This document shows, in pieces, positions 8,291 through 16,389 of a DNA stretch of 33,389 nucleotides. Position 1 is the first letter of the stretch. Each line of letters begins with the position of its first letter. A program made the translations under genes and the position numbers. The notes under the pieces are model-generated. The model had not been told where the DNA came from. It searched no databases and saw nothing but the letters and a program-made list of their open reading frames with translations. Location: NCBI GenBank assembly GCA_937927725.1, contig CALBSE010000067.1, positions 1 through 33,389 of the forward strand. Direction: 5' to 3'. The stretch is from an uncultured Actinomycetes bacterium. Lineage in GTDB: Bacteria > Actinomycetota > Acidimicrobiia > Acidimicrobiales > Acidimicrobilacustridaceae.

Positions 8291-8881
8291 TCAGGACTCT
8301 TCGATCTCGAGCAATGGCGCCTCTTCTCGCACCGCTGTGGATGACAACACAGGAATCACATCGGCGACGTCGGTGATGCGCACGATGATCTCCCGATGCT
8401 GAGGGCGAATGAATCCAGCATCGGCCGCGCTATCGAGAAACTCAAGGAACGGCTGCCAGAACCCATCAACATCAAGCACACCAACGGGCTTGGCATGGAT
8501 GCCCAATTGAGACCATGTTGCGATCTCGGCCAATTCCTCGAGCGTGCCTAGGCCTCCAGGTAAGGCGATGAACGCATCAGCTTCCGCCGCCATGAGTGCC
8601 TTGCGCTCGTGCATAGAACCAACCTCGACAAGTTCCGTAAGGCCTGGGTGTCCGATTTCGGTGGTGAAGAGCCCCTTTGGGATGACGCCGAAGACCTCCC
8701 CGCCATGAGCCAGGACAGCATCGGCCACGGTGCCCATGAGTCCCACTGAACCGCCTCCGTAGACAAGGCGCACACCGGCCCGCGCCATGAGGCGTCCTAA
8801 CTCGCCGGCTATTGACTCGTACCGGGCATCATTGCCGGGCTTTGAGCCGCAATAGACGCAGAGAGAGCGCAAAGTTGTCAC
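8291..8881 (-). CDS. LOG family protein (cytokinin riboside 5'-monophosphate phosphoribohydrolase type, TIGR00730)
   Basis: A 196-residue protein with the full LOG signature: YCGS near residue 10, the glycine-rich YGGGSVGLMG (41-50), MHERK (90-94) and PGGLGTLEE (108-116). LOG proteins hydrolyse nucleoside 5'-monophosphates to base plus ribose 5-phosphate; older annotations say lysine decarboxylase, which is wrong for this motif set. The GTG start at 8881 lies 6 nt after TAGGCT (8893-8888), suggesting a leaderless transcript starting at the GTG. A tRNA-Gln gene and its terminator lie just upstream, so LOG needs its own promoter. Confidence 0.9.
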   Translation of the reverse strand: MTTLRSLCVYCGSKPGNDARYESIAGELGRLMARAGVRLVYGGGSVGLMGTVADAVLAHGGEVFGVIPKGLFTTEIGHPGLTELVEVGSMHERKALMAAEADAFIALPGGLGTLEELAEIATWSQLGIHAKPVGVLDVDGFWQPFLEFLDSAADAGFIRPQHREIIVRITDVADVIPVLSSTAVREEAPLLEIEES

Positions 8882-8887
8882 CGAGTC

Positions 8888-8893
8888 AGCCTA
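8888..8893 (-). promoter_or_regulatory. -10 box of a leaderless promoter for the LOG gene
   Basis: TAGGCT fits TANNNT and ends 6 nt before the GTG at 8881. No convincing -35 hexamer is seen 16-18 nt further up. Confidence 0.45.
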
Positions 8894-8907
8894 TGGGCGC
8901 ACCAGAC

Positions 8908-8938
8908 GCGAAACGGGCGCCGACAGTGTCGACGCCCG
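8908..8938 (-). terminator. Intrinsic terminator of the tRNA-Gln transcript
   Basis: On the minus strand CGGGCGTCGA-CACTG-TCGGCGCCCG (8938-8914) forms a 10-bp stem with one G-U pair, extendable to 12, followed by TTTCGC. It begins 11 nt after the tRNA 3' end and would separate the tRNA from the LOG gene. Confidence 0.65.
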
Positions 8939-8948
8939 ATCTTCAAAG

Positions 8949-9020
8949 CTCGGGGGGGAGGACTCGAACCCCCAACAAATGGACCAGAACCACCCGTGTT
9001 ACCAATTACACCACCCCCGA
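8949..9020 (-). tRNA. tRNA-Gln (anticodon CUG)
   Basis: A 72-nt cloverleaf folds by hand. The acceptor is TCGGGGG with CCCCCGA and discriminator G, and the D arm is GTGT-AATTGGTA-ACAC. The anticodon stem GGTGG/CCATT closes loop TTCTGGT, giving anticodon CTG. The variable loop is TGTT and the T arm GGGGG-TTCGAGT-CCTCC. CCA is not encoded. A TAACGT box at 9037-9032 could be its -10. The gene lies between LOG and the ydcF-gltX pair on the same strand. Confidence 0.95.
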
Positions 9021-9031
9021 AGGGCGAGTGA

Positions 9032-9037
9032 ACGTTA
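9032..9037 (-). promoter_or_regulatory. Candidate -10 box for tRNA-Gln
   Basis: TAACGT fits TANNNT and lies 11 nt before the mature tRNA 5' end, a usual distance for a short precursor leader. No clear -35 is visible. Confidence 0.4.
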
Positions 9038-9087
9038 CCGGCTGGGAGAGGGGTGGCACCAAACCACATCGAGGAGCCCAGTCGGGG

Positions 9088-9690
9088 TCAGCGCCAAGCA
9101 GCCAACCGGCGGTAATTGATGATGCGGCCAATAGCGACGGCACCGGTTTCGCGCACGTAATCACTGAAGGTTGAGGTCCCCTTGGTTGGCGACACGTGCG
9201 CTGACAAGCCGACTTCGTCAGCGATAGACGCCGAGCGATAGGCGTGATACGGATCGGTCACGATCACGACATCGTGCGGCAAGCCCGCCTGGCGCATGAT
9301 GAATGCCGTTGAGGAAAGTTCCTCGTAACTATTCCTGCCGTCCACCTCGATCTTGATCGCCGATTCTGGAATGCCCTTCGACCGCAAGTACTCAAAGCTG
9401 ACGAGACCCTGCGTTTCTTTGTCTCCTGGCTGTTTTCCGCCGGCAACGATCACAACGGGCGCAACACCCTTTTGATAGAGATCAGCGGCGTGATCAAGCC
9501 TGCCCTTCAGGACAGGTGAAGGCGAACCGTTCCATTGCGCTGCGCCCATGACAACAATTGCCGATGCTTTCGCAGTGTCGTTCTGACGCGACGCCCACCA
9601 CACCTGCGCAAACGTGATGCCGATGTAAAGCACGACGACTGCGAACAGTCCAAGAGCGATGCGTATCGCCCAGCGCAGTCCGAAGAACAT
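9088..9690 (-). CDS. YdcF/ElyC-like DUF218 membrane-anchored protein
   Basis: A 200-residue protein starting MFFGLRWAIRIALGL, with one N-terminal membrane segment at about residues 5-24 and a DUF218 domain after it. Landmarks are IVVMGAAQWNGSPSPVLKGRLDHA near residue 45, VIVAGGK, and the C-terminal VIVTDPYHAYRS. The DUF218 family includes ElyC and SanA, linked to envelope integrity; the catalytic domain would face outwards here. The start at 9690 lies 1 nt after the gltX stop, giving tight coupling. An earlier in-frame ATG inside gltX is rejected because it would precede the membrane segment with a long unrelated extension. Confidence 0.85.
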   Translation of the reverse strand: MFFGLRWAIRIALGLFAVVVLYIGITFAQVWWASRQNDTAKASAIVVMGAAQWNGSPSPVLKGRLDHAADLYQKGVAPVVIVAGGKQPGDKETQGLVSFEYLRSKGIPESAIKIEVDGRNSYEELSSTAFIMRQAGLPHDVVIVTDPYHAYRSASIADEVGLSAHVSPTKGTSTFSDYVRETGAVAIGRIINYRRLAAWR

Positions 9691-9691
9691 G

Positions 9692-11107
9692 TCAGCCCTG
9701 CAGGCGAACCTTCGCTGCTGCGAGTCGGCGAAGGGTTTCGTCTCGGCCAAGAACCTCGAGCGACTCAAACAACGGCGGTCCGACACTTCGGCCGGTCACC
9801 GATACTCGAACGGGAGCCTGAACTTTGCCCTTTGAGATCTCGTGTTGCTCGGCATAGGAGAACAGCGCTGCTTCAAGCGAGGCTGCATTCCACTCACAAT
9901 CAGCGAATTGGGTCGTTGCGTGGTCGAGTACCGCCGACGCGAGTTCGGCACCCTTCACCATTACTTTCTGCCATGACTCGTCGTCAATAACGGGTTCGGG
10001 CGCGAAGAGGAAGTCGACATAGCCAGGAACTTCCGACAGCAACTTGACGCGTTCCTGCACCAACGGAGCCATAACTTCGAAGGTGCCGAGATCGAAACGA
10101 TCGGTTTCCCACGGCGTTTCTTCGTACAGCCAACGCGTCGACTTCGTCACAAACTGCGGGACAGAAAGATTGCGAATGTATTCGCCGTTGAAGTGTTGCA
10201 GTTTCTTCACGTCGAAAAATGCACCCGACTTGTTGACGTCACTAATTCGGAAGAGGTCAACGATTTCCGCAAGTGGACGAATTTCAATCCCGTCGGGCGG
10301 GCCCCAGCCAAGAGTCGCGAGATAGTTCACCATTGCTTCGGAGAGATACCCGCGGTCGATGTAGTCGCCCACAGAAACATCGTCGCGACGCTTCGAAAGC
10401 TTCTGCCGTTTTTCATTCACGATGAGCGGCAAATGGGCAAAGATCAATTCACCCGGAGTCGACAACGCTTCACGAATGAGCAGCACTTTCGGGGTGACAT
10501 TGATGAGGTCTTCGCCGCGAATGACATGGGTGATGCCTTGATCGGCATCGTCGACAGCGTTGGCCAGATGAAACATCGGCGTGCCGTTCGATCGAAGAAT
10601 GACGAAATCTTCAAGGACAGCATTTTCGAAACTGACGGTGCCACGAATGAGATCGTCGAACGCAGTGACGCCGGTATCGGGAACGCGGAATCGGACCACG
10701 TGACCATCGCCAGGACCCAAGCCACGTTCACGACAAAAACCGTCGTACCCGGGCGTGCCGCCGCGAGCCTCGGCACGAGCCTTGACCTCGTCGGGGGTAC
10801 ACGAACACCAGTAGGCCGCACCGTTGCCCAGCAACGTCTCGACCGCAGCGAGGTGCATGGCACCGCGCTCGGACTGATGCACGGGGGTGCCGTCCCAGTC
10901 GAGACCGAGCCATTCGAGCGATCGGAAAATGATGTCGATGAGCTCAGGCCGCGACCGCTCTGCGTCGGTGTCCTCGATACGGAGAACGAACTCGCCGCCT
11001 TGCTGGCGGGCAAAGAGCCAGTTGAAAAGGGCGGTTCGAGCGCCACCGATGTGGAGATAGCCCGTTGGGGAAGGGGCGAAGCGGACTCTGGCGACTGGGG
11101 TACTCAC
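9692..11107 (-). CDS. gltX: Glutamyl-tRNA synthetase (GluRS)
   Basis: A 471-residue class I synthetase that charges tRNA-Glu. The HIGH-type signature reads PTGYLHIGG (residues 14-22) and the KMSKS signature KLSKR (236-240). Between them are IEDTD (44-48) and a C101-x-C103...C125 set that may bind zinc. The C-terminal helical anticodon-binding domain follows. The GTG at 11107 (VSTPVARVRFAPSPTG) is the family-typical start; a frame open to 11374 is excess. TACCAT lies 7 nt upstream of the GTG, so the mRNA may be leaderless. If the organism uses GatCAB, this enzyme would also misacylate tRNA-Gln; that cannot be decided here. Confidence 0.95.
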   Translation of the reverse strand: MSTPVARVRFAPSPTGYLHIGGARTALFNWLFARQQGGEFVLRIEDTDAERSRPELIDIIFRSLEWLGLDWDGTPVHQSERGAMHLAAVETLLGNGAAYWCSCTPDEVKARAEARGGTPGYDGFCRERGLGPGDGHVVRFRVPDTGVTAFDDLIRGTVSFENAVLEDFVILRSNGTPMFHLANAVDDADQGITHVIRGEDLINVTPKVLLIREALSTPGELIFAHLPLIVNEKRQKLSKRRDDVSVGDYIDRGYLSEAMVNYLATLGWGPPDGIEIRPLAEIVDLFRISDVNKSGAFFDVKKLQHFNGEYIRNLSVPQFVTKSTRWLYEETPWETDRFDLGTFEVMAPLVQERVKLLSEVPGYVDFLFAPEPVIDDESWQKVMVKGAELASAVLDHATTQFADCEWNAASLEAALFSYAEQHEISKGKVQAPVRVSVTGRSVGPPLFESLEVLGRDETLRRLAAAKVRLQG

Positions 11108-11114
11108 AGGGTCG

Positions 11115-11120
11115 ATGGTA
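11115..11120 (-). promoter_or_regulatory. -10 box of a probable leaderless gltX promoter
   Basis: TACCAT fits TANNNT and ends 7 nt before the gltX GTG at 11107. No Shine-Dalgarno-like sequence lies between them. No clear -35. Confidence 0.4.
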
Positions 11121-11167
11121 CCGTCAGGCCTTCGATCATTTGGTCGGGCCGCTGATTCGGACTGTTT

Positions 11168-11181
11168 CCGGATTGATCCGG
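11168..11181. repeat. Perfect 14-bp inverted repeat between gltX and the L,D-transpeptidase gene
   Basis: CCGGAT-TG-ATCCGG, 6-2-6, lies in the divergent gap 32 bp ahead of the transpeptidase ATG. It could be a protein-binding site; a chance palindrome of this size is also plausible. Confidence 0.35.
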
Positions 11182-11212
11182 CCTTCTCCCCACTTTTCGC
11201 TCGGAGCATCAC

Positions 11213-12133
11213 ATGAACTCGTCCGTCCTTCTGCGTCGCTTCCGACCACTGGCCATCGTCGCCATGTCGCTCGCATTGCTCGTGGGCGCTGCGTCGTGCT
11301 CGAGCAGCAAGAACGCCTCGACCGACACCTCCGTCGAGGAATCCTCTACCACTGCCGTCGCAACCCCCTACCAAACCACCTATGCGACTGCGAAGGGCTC
11401 GAAACTCACCGTTTTGGCCGAACTACCCAAGAGCGTCGTCACCACTCCCCCGTCCAGCACTTCCAGCACCTCAAGCACTCTCGCTCCCAAAGTTCCTCCG
11501 ATTCCGCGCAATGGTCTCAACTCTGCAGGCGTGAAGAAGACCGCTGACGGCTACGAGTTCAGCAATCCCACCTATTACAAGAACCCACTCGTCTTCGATG
11601 TCCTTGAAAATGAGGGCGACTACATGAAGGTACTCATCACCGCTCGTCCCAACCACACCACTGGTTGGGTCAAAGCCGACGATGTCACGATCGCCGCAAC
11701 TGACTATCGCATCGAGCTTGATCTTTCGACCTTCCACCTCAAAGTCTTCAAGGGGGCCGACGTCTTTGTTGAAACCGATGTCGTCATCGGTAAGGACTCC
11801 ACGCCAACGCCCGTCGGACATTTCGCGATTGCGGAGAAGATCAAGAACTCGTCAGATACCGGCATTTATGGCGCATGGATTCTGCCCACGAACGGTTACA
11901 GCGAGGTCCTCGATACGTTCGACAATGGCCTTCCTCAGATCGCCTTCCACGGCACGAACCAGCCTGAACTCGTTGGAACGAAGTCGTCGAATGGTTGTGT
12001 TCGAATTCCGAACGATGTGGTGACCAAGATTGCCGAAGCTGTCCCGGCAGGTACACCGATCGACATTTTCGCAACCACTCCTGCTTCGTGGCCCGCGAAA
12101 ACTACGGGTTCAAGCGCAGCAGTGAAACCGTAG
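11213..12133 (+). CDS. L,D-transpeptidase (YkuD domain) lipoprotein
   Basis: A 306-residue exported protein. A lipoprotein signal peptide with lipobox GAASC (Cys at about residue 29) is followed by a Ser/Thr-rich linker to about residue 100. A short SH3-like segment (NPLVFDVLENEGDYMKV) comes next, then a YkuD domain from about 165. The catalytic region reads HGTNQPELVGTKSSNGCVRI near residue 250, with the nucleophilic Cys in SNGC; the more usual form is SHGC. Such enzymes form 3-3 peptidoglycan cross-links or attach proteins to the wall. CGGAG lies 6 nt before the ATG. It is monocistronic, divergent from gltX. Confidence 0.9.
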   Translation: MNSSVLLRRFRPLAIVAMSLALLVGAASCSSSKNASTDTSVEESSTTAVATPYQTTYATAKGSKLTVLAELPKSVVTTPPSSTSSTSSTLAPKVPPIPRNGLNSAGVKKTADGYEFSNPTYYKNPLVFDVLENEGDYMKVLITARPNHTTGWVKADDVTIAATDYRIELDLSTFHLKVFKGADVFVETDVVIGKDSTPTPVGHFAIAEKIKNSSDTGIYGAWILPTNGYSEVLDTFDNGLPQIAFHGTNQPELVGTKSSNGCVRIPNDVVTKIAEAVPAGTPIDIFATTPASWPAKTTGSSAAVKP

Positions 12134-12171
12134 AACGCCGTTCATCGTCGAGCCGAAAGGGCTCTGGATGT

Positions 12172-12732
12172 TCAGGCGTTTTCGTCGTGGGACTGACCCG
12201 CCAACGCTGCGTTGGCCATCGCCATGATTCGAGACGGTTCGTTGCGAACAAGCGCGCCGACCGACGCAGGATCGAGACGCAAGACATCGTCGGGAACTGC
12301 GTCGACGATTGCGCGACGTTCCATGTAGTGATGCGTGCTTGCGACAGCGGCAAACACCTGGGCTCGCACCGCAACAAGGTCAGCCGGAGCTTCTGACAGG
12401 TAACCCCACAGTGTGAGAGCAACCGTGAGGTCGTGTATGGCTGGAGCCCGGCCGAACATTGCCGAACGACGCATTGCGATGGCAACGCTTCCGGCGATGG
12501 CATCGTCTTCTGATTCGGCCGAAGTCAACACAAGGCGGCCTCGGACCTGACGGGCTAAGCGAAGGGCAAAGCCTTGGTCGGGACCCGGATCGCCGAGCCG
12601 AGGGCCAAGAGGCTGACGGCCGGTGATCTCGGCGGGCCGGTCGGCCATCCAGGACTCGGGTCGCCAAGGAGGCGACTGGTACACCCGAGCGGGATCGTCA
12701 ACGGGAGCGGGAACGTAATCAGGAGCAGCCAT
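12172..12732 (-). CDS. Conserved hypothetical protein, last gene of the leuB-ilvE-cimA operon
   Basis: A 186-residue protein I do not recognise. The N-terminal 60 residues are Pro-rich and likely disordered (MAAPDYVPAPVDDPARVY). The remainder is Ala-rich and helical: LRLARQVRGRLVLTSAESEDDAIAGSVAIAMRRSAMFGRAPAIHDLTVALTLWGYL, then a second helical bundle ending in DENA. There is no signal peptide, membrane segment or catalytic motif. The ATG at 12732 is 11 nt after the cimA stop, so it is presumably cotranscribed and under the same attenuator. I take this start over one at 12807, which lies inside cimA. A role tied to branched-chain amino acids is inferred from position only. Confidence 0.72.
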   Translation of the reverse strand: MAAPDYVPAPVDDPARVYQSPPWRPESWMADRPAEITGRQPLGPRLGDPGPDQGFALRLARQVRGRLVLTSAESEDDAIAGSVAIAMRRSAMFGRAPAIHDLTVALTLWGYLSEAPADLVAVRAQVFAAVASTHHYMERRAIVDAVPDDVLRLDPASVGALVRNEPSRIMAMANAALAGQSHDENA

Positions 12733-12743
12733 TAGTGGTGAAT

Positions 12744-14387
12744 CTACCCGGCGAGATCGTCGGCGTGGACCAAGCCGAACTGAATGGAGTCCATAAGCGC
12801 CTGCCAAGAGGCTTCGATGACATTGCTGTCGACACCTACGGTCGTCCAGACACGGTCGCCGTTGGTGGAATCGATAAGTACACGCACCACTGCGCCGGTC
12901 GCAGCGCCGCCGTCGACAACACGCACCTTGAAATCGGTGAGGTGAATGCGCTCAAGCGCCGGGAACCGACCATTCAGGGCACGTCGGACTGCGGCGTCGA
13001 GCGCGTTGACGGGACCATTGCCTTCGCCAACGGCAGAGAAACGCTCGCCATCGATCCAGAGTTTCACGGTTGCTTCGGTACTGACGTCGAGTCCACCTTC
13101 GGGCATGGCCGGACCTTCACGATGGAAACTTGAAACCCGATACTCCTCGACCTCGAAGAAGTCTTGGACCCAGCCAGTCGCGCGACGCATGCGAAGTTCG
13201 AGCGATGCATCGGCCGATTCGAACAGCCAACCTTCGGCTTCGAGCTGTTTCAGCTCTTCCGAGAGCGCAGCCACCGATCGATCATCGAGCTCGACACCAA
13301 ACTCGTCGGCCTTCATTGCCATGCCGGCGCGGCCGCCCAGATCAGAAACAAGTACACGGGTGTGATTGCCGACGACCGAGGGATCGATGTGTTCGTAGGT
13401 TGCTCCACCAGCACGACCAAGTGCTGATGTGTGCAGTCCGCCCTTGTGAGCAAACGCTGATGCGCCCACGTACGGGTCGGCCGGATGCGGCGGAAGGTTG
13501 ACCAGTTCGGCAACACGATGACTGACGACGGTGAGTCGGTCGAGATGACCTTCGGGCAACGTCGCCACACCAAGTTTGAGGGTGAGGTCAGGGATGACCG
13601 TCATGAGATTGGCATTGCCGGTGCGTTCGCCGTAGCCGTTGACGGTGCCCTGCACCTGCGTCGCGCCGCCAACAACAGCAGCAACCGAATTCGCGACCGC
13701 GCAACCCGAATCGTTCTGCGTATGAATGCCAACCGCAGTTGCGCCACCAACAAATGACACAACATCGGAAACGATGTGCTGGACCTCGTGTGGGAGCGAA
13801 CCGCCGTTGGTGTCGCACAACACAACACAATCGGCGCCGTTGACCATGGCCGCCTCGAGCACACGAAGTGCGAATTCGGCATTGGCTTTGTAGCCGTCGA
13901 AGAAATGTTCGGCATCGAAGAACACGCGCAAGCCTTCGGCCTTCAAGAACGCAACCGATTCGGCAACCATTGCGATGCCTTCATCGAGAGTCGTACGCAG
14001 CGCTTCGGTGACGTGAAAGTCCCAACTCTTACCCACGATGCACACCGTCGAAGTTCCGGCGCCAACGAGTGCCGCCAGCGTGGGGTCGAGATCAACCTTG
14101 CCGGCGGGACGACGCGTTGAACCGAACGCAACAAGTTCAGCGTTGGTGAGTTTCAATTCAGATGGAGCCCGCTGGAAGAACTCTTCGTCCTTCGGGTTGG
14201 CCTGGGGGTAACCGCCTTCGATCCATCGAACGCCGAGCCAATCGAGTTGTTCAGCAACTCGGAGTTTGTCGTCGACAGTGAGGGAAATACCTTCGAACTG
14301 GGCGCCATCGCGCAATGTCGTATCGAAGATTTCGACCGACGAAGGCAGCAACGGGAGTTCCGGCGTCGAACCGTTCTTAGTGGACAT
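12744..14387 (-). CDS. cimA: (R)-citramalate synthase family (CimA, TIGR00977-like)
   Basis: A 547-residue DRE-TIM metallolyase condensing pyruvate with acetyl-CoA to citramalate, the first step of the threonine-independent isoleucine route. The FDTTLRDGAQ motif is at 21-30, EGGYP at 57-61, CDTNGG near 201 and NGYGERTGNANL further on; a C-terminal LeuA-type regulatory domain follows from about residue 415. It is a distinct paralogue of LeuA, also in this window. The second metal-ligand position reads H222-T-Q224 instead of HxH. The ATG at 14387 overlaps the ilvE stop by 11 nt. Homocitrate or other acyl substrates are possible but less likely next to leuB and ilvE. Confidence 0.88.
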   Translation of the reverse strand: MSTKNGSTPELPLLPSSVEIFDTTLRDGAQFEGISLTVDDKLRVAEQLDWLGVRWIEGGYPQANPKDEEFFQRAPSELKLTNAELVAFGSTRRPAGKVDLDPTLAALVGAGTSTVCIVGKSWDFHVTEALRTTLDEGIAMVAESVAFLKAEGLRVFFDAEHFFDGYKANAEFALRVLEAAMVNGADCVVLCDTNGGSLPHEVQHIVSDVVSFVGGATAVGIHTQNDSGCAVANSVAAVVGGATQVQGTVNGYGERTGNANLMTVIPDLTLKLGVATLPEGHLDRLTVVSHRVAELVNLPPHPADPYVGASAFAHKGGLHTSALGRAGGATYEHIDPSVVGNHTRVLVSDLGGRAGMAMKADEFGVELDDRSVAALSEELKQLEAEGWLFESADASLELRMRRATGWVQDFFEVEEYRVSSFHREGPAMPEGGLDVSTEATVKLWIDGERFSAVGEGNGPVNALDAAVRRALNGRFPALERIHLTDFKVRVVDGGAATGAVVRVLIDSTNGDRVWTTVGVDSNVIEASWQALMDSIQFGLVHADDLAG

Positions 14388-15294
14388 ACTCCAACCAGTC
14401 CTCGTAACGGGGAACATGTCCGCGAACAACGCGGCCGTATTCAGCAGCGATGGCAGAAGTCATCGGACCTGGGCACGGAACCGGTCGATCGTCGACCGCG
14501 TTCACAGCAGAAACCTCAGCGGCGGTTCCGCACAGAAAGATTTCTTCCGACACGTAGAGATCGGAGCGCGTGAGGTAGTCGACGCGGAACTCGTACCCGA
14601 GATCGCGACCGATCGTCATAACGCTGTCCTGCGTGATGCCTTCGAGCGCTCCCGCTGCGATCGGCGGCGTAATGAACACACCGTCGCGCGCAACGAAAAT
14701 GTTTTCGCCCGTGCATTCGCTCACGAAACCTTGCGGGTTGAGCATGATCGCTTCGTCGTAACCGCCCTTGAGCGCTTCGACCTTGGCCAACGACGAGTTC
14801 ACGTAGTTACCGGTGGTCTTCGCCGCCGGCGGCATCGTGTTGTGATCGTGACGAGTCCAGGACGAGATCTTCGTGCTAATGCCCTTGGTAAGAGCGTCTT
14901 CGCCGAGGTAAGCGCCCCATGGCCAGCAGGCAATGGCAACGTCAACTGAACACGGAAGCGTATTGAGGCCCATTTCGCCGTAGCCGTAATAGGCGATCGG
15001 GCGGATGTAGGCCGAAGGAAGACCTGATGCCTTCACAACGTCTTTGGTTCCCTGCACCAATTCGTCGACCGAGTAGGGCATGTCCATGCCAAGGATCTTC
15101 GCTGAATTGTGGAGTCGCTCCATGTGCTCGGTAAGACGAAACACTGCGGGACCCTTTGGGGTCTCGTAGGCGCGGATGCCCTCGAAGACACCCATGCCGT
15201 AATGAAGCGTGTGGGTGAGGACGTGGATCTTTGCGTCGTCCCAATCGACGAGCTGTCCATTCATCCAGATTTTGTGGGTAGGCGTAATGGGCAT
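14377..15294 (-). CDS. ilvE: Branched-chain amino acid aminotransferase
   Basis: A 305-residue fold-type IV PLP enzyme doing the last step of Leu, Ile and Val synthesis, with glutamate as amino donor. The PLP lysine is K159 in PPAAKTTGNY, the same number as in E. coli IlvE. The N-terminal IWMNGQLVDWDDAKIHVLTHTLHYG and the FVSECTGENIF segment are family landmarks. The start at 15294 has GAGG seven bases upstream and lies 11 nt after the leuB stop. It overlaps cimA by 11 nt at the other end. It is the middle gene of leuB-ilvE-cimA. Confidence 0.95.
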   Translation of the reverse strand: MPITPTHKIWMNGQLVDWDDAKIHVLTHTLHYGMGVFEGIRAYETPKGPAVFRLTEHMERLHNSAKILGMDMPYSVDELVQGTKDVVKASGLPSAYIRPIAYYGYGEMGLNTLPCSVDVAIACWPWGAYLGEDALTKGISTKISSWTRHDHNTMPPAAKTTGNYVNSSLAKVEALKGGYDEAIMLNPQGFVSECTGENIFVARDGVFITPPIAAGALEGITQDSVMTIGRDLGYEFRVDYLTRSDLYVSEEIFLCGTAAEVSAVNAVDDRPVPCPGPMTSAIAAEYGRVVRGHVPRYEDWLEYVH

Positions 15295-15305
15295 TGCAGT
15301 GCCTC

Positions 15306-16286
15306 TCAGAGACGAGCGACGACAAGGTCGCCGATTTCGGTAGTGGAACCAGTGAGGGATGCGGTGTCGGCACACGCGTTGCGGATTGCGGTAGCGGCCG
15401 CATCCTCACCGAGGAATTCGAGCATCATCGCTGCCGAAAGAATTGCGGCGACAGGGTTGGCCTTGTTCTGGCCCGCAATATCGGGAGCAGACCCGTGTAC
15501 GGGTTCGAACATGGATGGGCTCGTGCGATCAGGGTTGAGGTTGCCCGACGACGCGAAACCGATGCCGCCAGAAACCGCTCCACCGAGATCGGTGAGAATG
15601 TCGCCGAACAGGTTGTCGGTAACGATCACGTCGTAACGCTTGGGGTCTTCAACGAAATAGATGCAGGCCGCATCGACATGGTTGTACGCAGTGGAAACAT
15701 CTGGATACTCGGCAGCGACCTCATGAAAGGTGCGCTCCCAAAGATCACCGGCAAATGTCAGAACATTGGTCTTGTGTACCAGTGTGAGGTGCTTACGATC
15801 GCGACTACGAGCGAGTTCGAATGCGTAACGAACACAACGCTCTACGCCGTGGCGGGTATTGACAGACCCCTGGGTTGCAACCTCGAACGGTGTGTTCTTA
15901 CGGAGGAAACCGCCCTCGCCGGCATAGGTGCCTTCGGTGTTCTCACGGATCACGATGAAATCATGCGAACCGTCGGGCGCAAGGAACGGACGCTGGTTCA
16001 CATACAGATCGAGATCGAAGCGCATCTTGAGGAGAAGCCCGCGTTCGATGACACCTGGCGGCACGTCGGGCGTTCCAACTGCGCCGAGCAGAAGCGCATC
16101 GAGACCACGCCATTCTTCGACCGTTGCGTCGTCGAGTACGACGCCGTCGCGCAGATAGCGAGCGCCTCCGAGGTCGTAGTCGACGCAATCGAGCTCAACA
16201 CCTGCGGCGCGGACGACAGTGAGAGCCACGGGAATGACCTCATGACCGATTCCGTCTCCGGGGATGACTCCGATTCTGTGACTCAC
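15306..16286 (-). CDS. leuB: 3-isopropylmalate dehydrogenase
   Basis: A 326-residue NAD-dependent decarboxylating dehydrogenase. It starts VSHRIGVIPGDGIGHEV. It has the FDLDLYVNQRP substrate-site segment, VIRENTEGTYAGEGG, the catalytic HKTNVLTF and the VTDNLFGDILTDLGG metal-site region, and ends with an EPVHGSAPDIAGQNKANP block. It oxidises 3-isopropylmalate for leucine and, with CimA and LeuCD, 3-methylmalate for isoleucine. The GTG at 16286 follows GGAG by 5 nt. It is the first structural gene behind the attenuator at 16354-16463 and is divergent from greA. Confidence 0.93.
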   Translation of the reverse strand: MSHRIGVIPGDGIGHEVIPVALTVVRAAGVELDCVDYDLGGARYLRDGVVLDDATVEEWRGLDALLLGAVGTPDVPPGVIERGLLLKMRFDLDLYVNQRPFLAPDGSHDFIVIRENTEGTYAGEGGFLRKNTPFEVATQGSVNTRHGVERCVRYAFELARSRDRKHLTLVHKTNVLTFAGDLWERTFHEVAAEYPDVSTAYNHVDAACIYFVEDPKRYDVIVTDNLFGDILTDLGGAVSGGIGFASSGNLNPDRTSPSMFEPVHGSAPDIAGQNKANPVAAILSAAMMLEFLGEDAAATAIRNACADTASLTGSTTEIGDLVVARL

Positions 16287-16353
16287 GATGACTCCGATTG
16301 GTAGCTGTGCAGATGGGGGCAGTGCGGACAACTGTGGGACAGGCCTGTGCTGG

Positions 16354-16384
16354 AACGAGAAAGCCGCCCACCGGGGTGGACGGC
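16354..16384 (-). terminator. Attenuator terminator ahead of leuB
   Basis: On the minus strand GCCGTCCAC-CCCG-GTGGGCGGC (16384-16363) makes a 9-bp stem with one G-U pair and a 4-nt loop, followed by TTTCTCGTT. It lies about 30 nt after the leader-peptide stop and 68 nt before the leuB GTG, where a terminator only makes sense as a conditional one. Confidence 0.75.
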
Positions 16385-16389
16385 CGAGG

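Noticed and set aside
8279..8292. Hairpin GACCC-GATG-GGGTC at the end of the LOG gene
   Set aside because: Short stem, no T-tract, overlaps the stop codon; probably chance.
12150..12164. Small hairpin GAGCC-GAAAG-GGCTC between the transpeptidase and the unknown gene
   Set aside because: A 5-bp stem without T-tract is too weak to call a terminator.
15294..16304. 336-codon plus-strand frame opposite leuB
   Set aside because: Shadow of leuB, which shows every family motif; the product of the plus frame resembles nothing.
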